From Oasisia sp. SBJ-2009 (taxonomy: Eukaryota; Annelida; Polychaeta; Sabellida; Siboglinidae), in NCBI GenBank assembly GCA_964017155.1, contig OZ024861.1:30301777-30365776 (forward strand): a stretch of DNA of 64,000 bases. Direction: 5' to 3'. Both the position numbers and the translations under genes were made by a program. This document shows, piece after piece, positions 61,555 to 64,000 of the stretch (positions are counted from its first letter, which is position 1; every line of letters begins with the position of its first letter). The notes under the pieces were generated by a model. The model was not told where the DNA came from, made no database searches, and saw only the letters and a program-made list of their open reading frames with translations.

Positions 61555-63590
61555 ATGGGACGCCCGCGTATGTTTGCGACCGAATCGGCAAGGAAACAGG
61601 GAAGTGCACAAAGAGCCGCAGAAAGACAGAAACAGCGGCCGTGCGCACACGTGTATTTGGAAAAGTTATAGACTTGTGCAAGTTGTGGAATCAAATGACA
61701 TGTACGACAGGTTAGTACTCTGTTATTACTCGGCTTCAACCATTTCACATTGTTTTAATATTGCGTGTGCCAGCTGACAAAATTGTTTTGCTATTAAATT
61801 AGTCGACGGTATTAGGCCATTTAGGGTCATTCCGAGTGAACGCAAATAAAATTCCATAAATTGGTTGCTGTCATCGACGTCTTGGACTTAGTCTTAGATT
61901 ATTTTTGAATAGATCAGTACTAATACAGTATGATGAGAGCCTTTCCAGTTTTGCATTTGGTAAGATTAGCAAGAATCCAAAATTTGAGCGTTGTAGCTTA
62001 AATAGGTTTCAAGTTATGGCACTTTGACATTTGACAGGTTGTTAAAAATAAATAATTGTATTTACATTTAATTCACTAGTCAATATATTCTGCAATCTTG
62101 AGCCTGTGTCAGTGAAATTGTGGTGAGTTGATCTATATAATATAGAGATTACATAACTACAATTAGAATATAAATACAGTGTACGGTTAATGTACAGCTA
62201 GGTGATACAAATCATGATTAAGATTTATTCAAAATATCACTCGCGATAGGGTTTTCAGACCCTGATTGTGAGCAGAATACACATACCTTAGACATAAATT
62301 GATAAATTGTACATATTTGGTATATAAATGTGCAAATCGGAGGAATATGGCAGGTCTGGTTGCCTTAATTATGAATCTATACATGTATATGCAAAGATGG
62401 TATGTTATTATATTTCTTAAAATATGACCAACTTCCGACCCAAACATTTCGATGAGGCGTAGCTTGTATTGTCACAAAACCTTTTCTATGTGTAAGCTCA
62501 TTCCTATAACTCAAATAACTAGTAAAATAAGTCTCAATATCCTTCCGAGCTTCCTTCACAACAAAAATGGCATACGCCTGGGTGCCACAATTTTAAAAAT
62601 AAATTGCTCGTGATATACTATGACACAAAATTGTAACTTTTGTCATGATTTAAAGGTAAAGGTAAGGATTGCTCAAAGCGCTTTTTACACTTTACTCCCT
62701 GGTAGTTCAATCGAAGACCATCTCGGCTTCTCTGGGAAGCATTCAGCCATGTAGCAATTTTGCGAAGACTGCTTGTACACAAATAGTCATCACTGTTTAT
62801 AGCCAGGTACTCATTCATACAGCTGGGTGAAATGGAGCAATGTAGTGTGAAAAAAAACTTGCCCAAGGTTTCACATGGCAGCACAAAATTTGAACCCGGG
62901 TCCTCTTATTTTAGAGTCTGATGCTCTACCCCTGAACCACTGCGCTAATACTAGCAACCTTTGTTTATGACCAATATTAAAGAAAAACTGTTAGTCTCAC
63001 AGACTGGTACATTTCGTTATGATGAAGTTTCAGTAGTATGCCTGCAGTGCAGTTGTGAGGAACACTAAGCAGGTTTTCAGCTCACTTAGTCTTCATGGCA
63101 TTAAAATTAACTGATTTTAGTAAGTTTATTGTAATATTATTTTGCCTAAAACCACTAATGACATGTTATGGTCCTGTGCAAGTTAACAAACACAATTTGC
63201 TGTGTTTTGTGGTGAAAAACTCAGCAGTGATTAAGATTAACAAAAATATATTTCATTCAATATTACAAATTAACTATTCAGGGCTGTATAGTCCAAAGGA
63301 CCTGAGGACCTCTTGGGCCAGTGTTGATGATTAAATGTCCATTTTGAGGTGTTTACAGTAATGCTCACTGGTTTGGTTATGTTTTATTTCAGATGTCGCA
63401 AAGACGTTGCCACTCTGCAGCCTGTTACTATATGTGAACTTTTGTGCATGACATTGAAGAAATTGTGACTGATGAGTACAGACGATGAAGACATGACACT
63501 GATGACAAGAGCGGAAGACGTCACTGGCAAACCATTCTGCATTGTGTACAAAGAATGCCTTTTGGAGCTTGCCAGAATGGAGGTAATCAT
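61555..63590 (+). CDS. Traces of a small gene of unknown function (two candidate exons)
   Basis: From ATG at 61555 the frame reads MGRPRMFATESARKQGSAQR, basic and AT-hook-like, and closes after 38 codons; one frame over the text TRVFGKVIDLCKLWNQM continues to a GTTAGT donor near 61711. After acceptor TTATTTCAG at 63393, frames read DVAKTLPLCSLLLYV and, beyond a stop, MSTDDEDMTLMTRAEDVTGK then PFCIVYKECLLELARME before GTAATC. The pieces resemble a recurrent invertebrate family I know only by pattern. Frame breaks make it a decayed or transposon-borne copy, or an artefact. Confidence 0.2.
61711..63393. other. Sequence between the two candidate exons
   Basis: AT-rich; apart from the inverted SINE at 62650-62952 nothing is recognised. 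Confidence 0.4.
62650..62952 (-). mobile_element. SINE family A, inverted
   Basis: Inverse of the family consensus: CTCAAAGCGCTTTTTACACT, CATCTCGGCTTCTCTGGGAA, and a tRNA-like head seen as GATGCTCTACCCCTGAACCA. Nearly full length. Confidence 0.88.
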
Positions 63591-64000
63591 TGGTATTTGA
63601 TATTCATAAAATATCATCATGACACAGGTAACTGCATTTTAAAGATGTTTCTTAAAAACTATTCATTTTGTATATGGCAAGAAAGATGTTATGTTTGTTT
63701 TGATTATGTTTAAATTGATGAAAGTGTGGTGTATATTGGTTAATTATATGTTGCCATATTTATGTTACAAACATAGAAATTAATATTATGGAAATTATAC
63801 ATTGAAATACCATTACATCATGCACTATAATTGGTATCAACTGCATTCTGATTGGGCAGGCTGAGTAGAGTGGAATACATAACTATCTTTACAGAAAGCA
63901 CTAATTAATGCCCACCTATGTCACTGCATTCACACAATTTTGCTGTGTTTGTGGTCATCTCATATGAATAACCAGAGAAAAATATGCCAACTAGGTGATT

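Overview
The window is animal (metazoan) nuclear DNA: genes are split by GT-AG introns of 70 bases to 10 kb, with tRNA-derived SINEs, LINE remnants, many small inverted-repeat DNA transposons and long microsatellites. A lophotrochozoan, probably a mollusc, fits best (a small secreted IGFBP-domain protein, a single BRWD/PHIP-type gene, the SINE style), but this is an inference from content without any search.

Layout. (1) 784-20097, plus strand: the 3' half of an ABCB1/MDR-type ABC transporter, five exons covering the end of TMD2 and all of NBD2; the 5' half lies left of the window. Its first large intron (1779-12323) holds, on the same strand, a small secreted IGFBP-like gene (4976-~9204) and several transposons. 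(2) 24101-32312, minus strand: a complete seven-exon DHDDS gene, the catalytic subunit of cis-prenyltransferase for dolichol synthesis. (3) 34627-59790, plus strand: about 26 exons of a BRWD/PHIP-family gene (N-terminal helical domain, WD40 propeller, acidic/basic linker, cryptoTudor region); the bromodomains should follow right of the window. DHDDS and BRWD are head to head with 2.3 kb between start codons. (4) 61555-63590: weak traces of another small gene of unknown function.

Main observation. At least ten exon-intron junctions in the three main genes are the seed of a minisatellite: the last or first bases of the exon plus the splice site are repeated in tandem into the intron. Unit lengths are 31, 33, 37, 47, 54, ~30-33, ~76 and ~75-90 bp. 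Two of these (54 bp x4 at a BRWD donor, 33 bp x6 at an ABCB acceptor) keep the reading frame and the splice signals, so splice-site choice could add 18- or 11-residue modules. A further donor in ABCB is the first GT of a (GT)n tract. A 1.9-kb, 38-bp array ends about 17 bp before another BRWD acceptor.

The rest is mostly mobile DNA: eleven inverted-repeat elements or families, two SINE families, one Ty3/gypsy pol fragment, and RTE-like and CR1-like LINE remnants. Apparent single-base frame breaks occur in otherwise conserved exons (BRWD exon 8, IGFBP exons 2 and 3); these may be consensus errors rather than biology.
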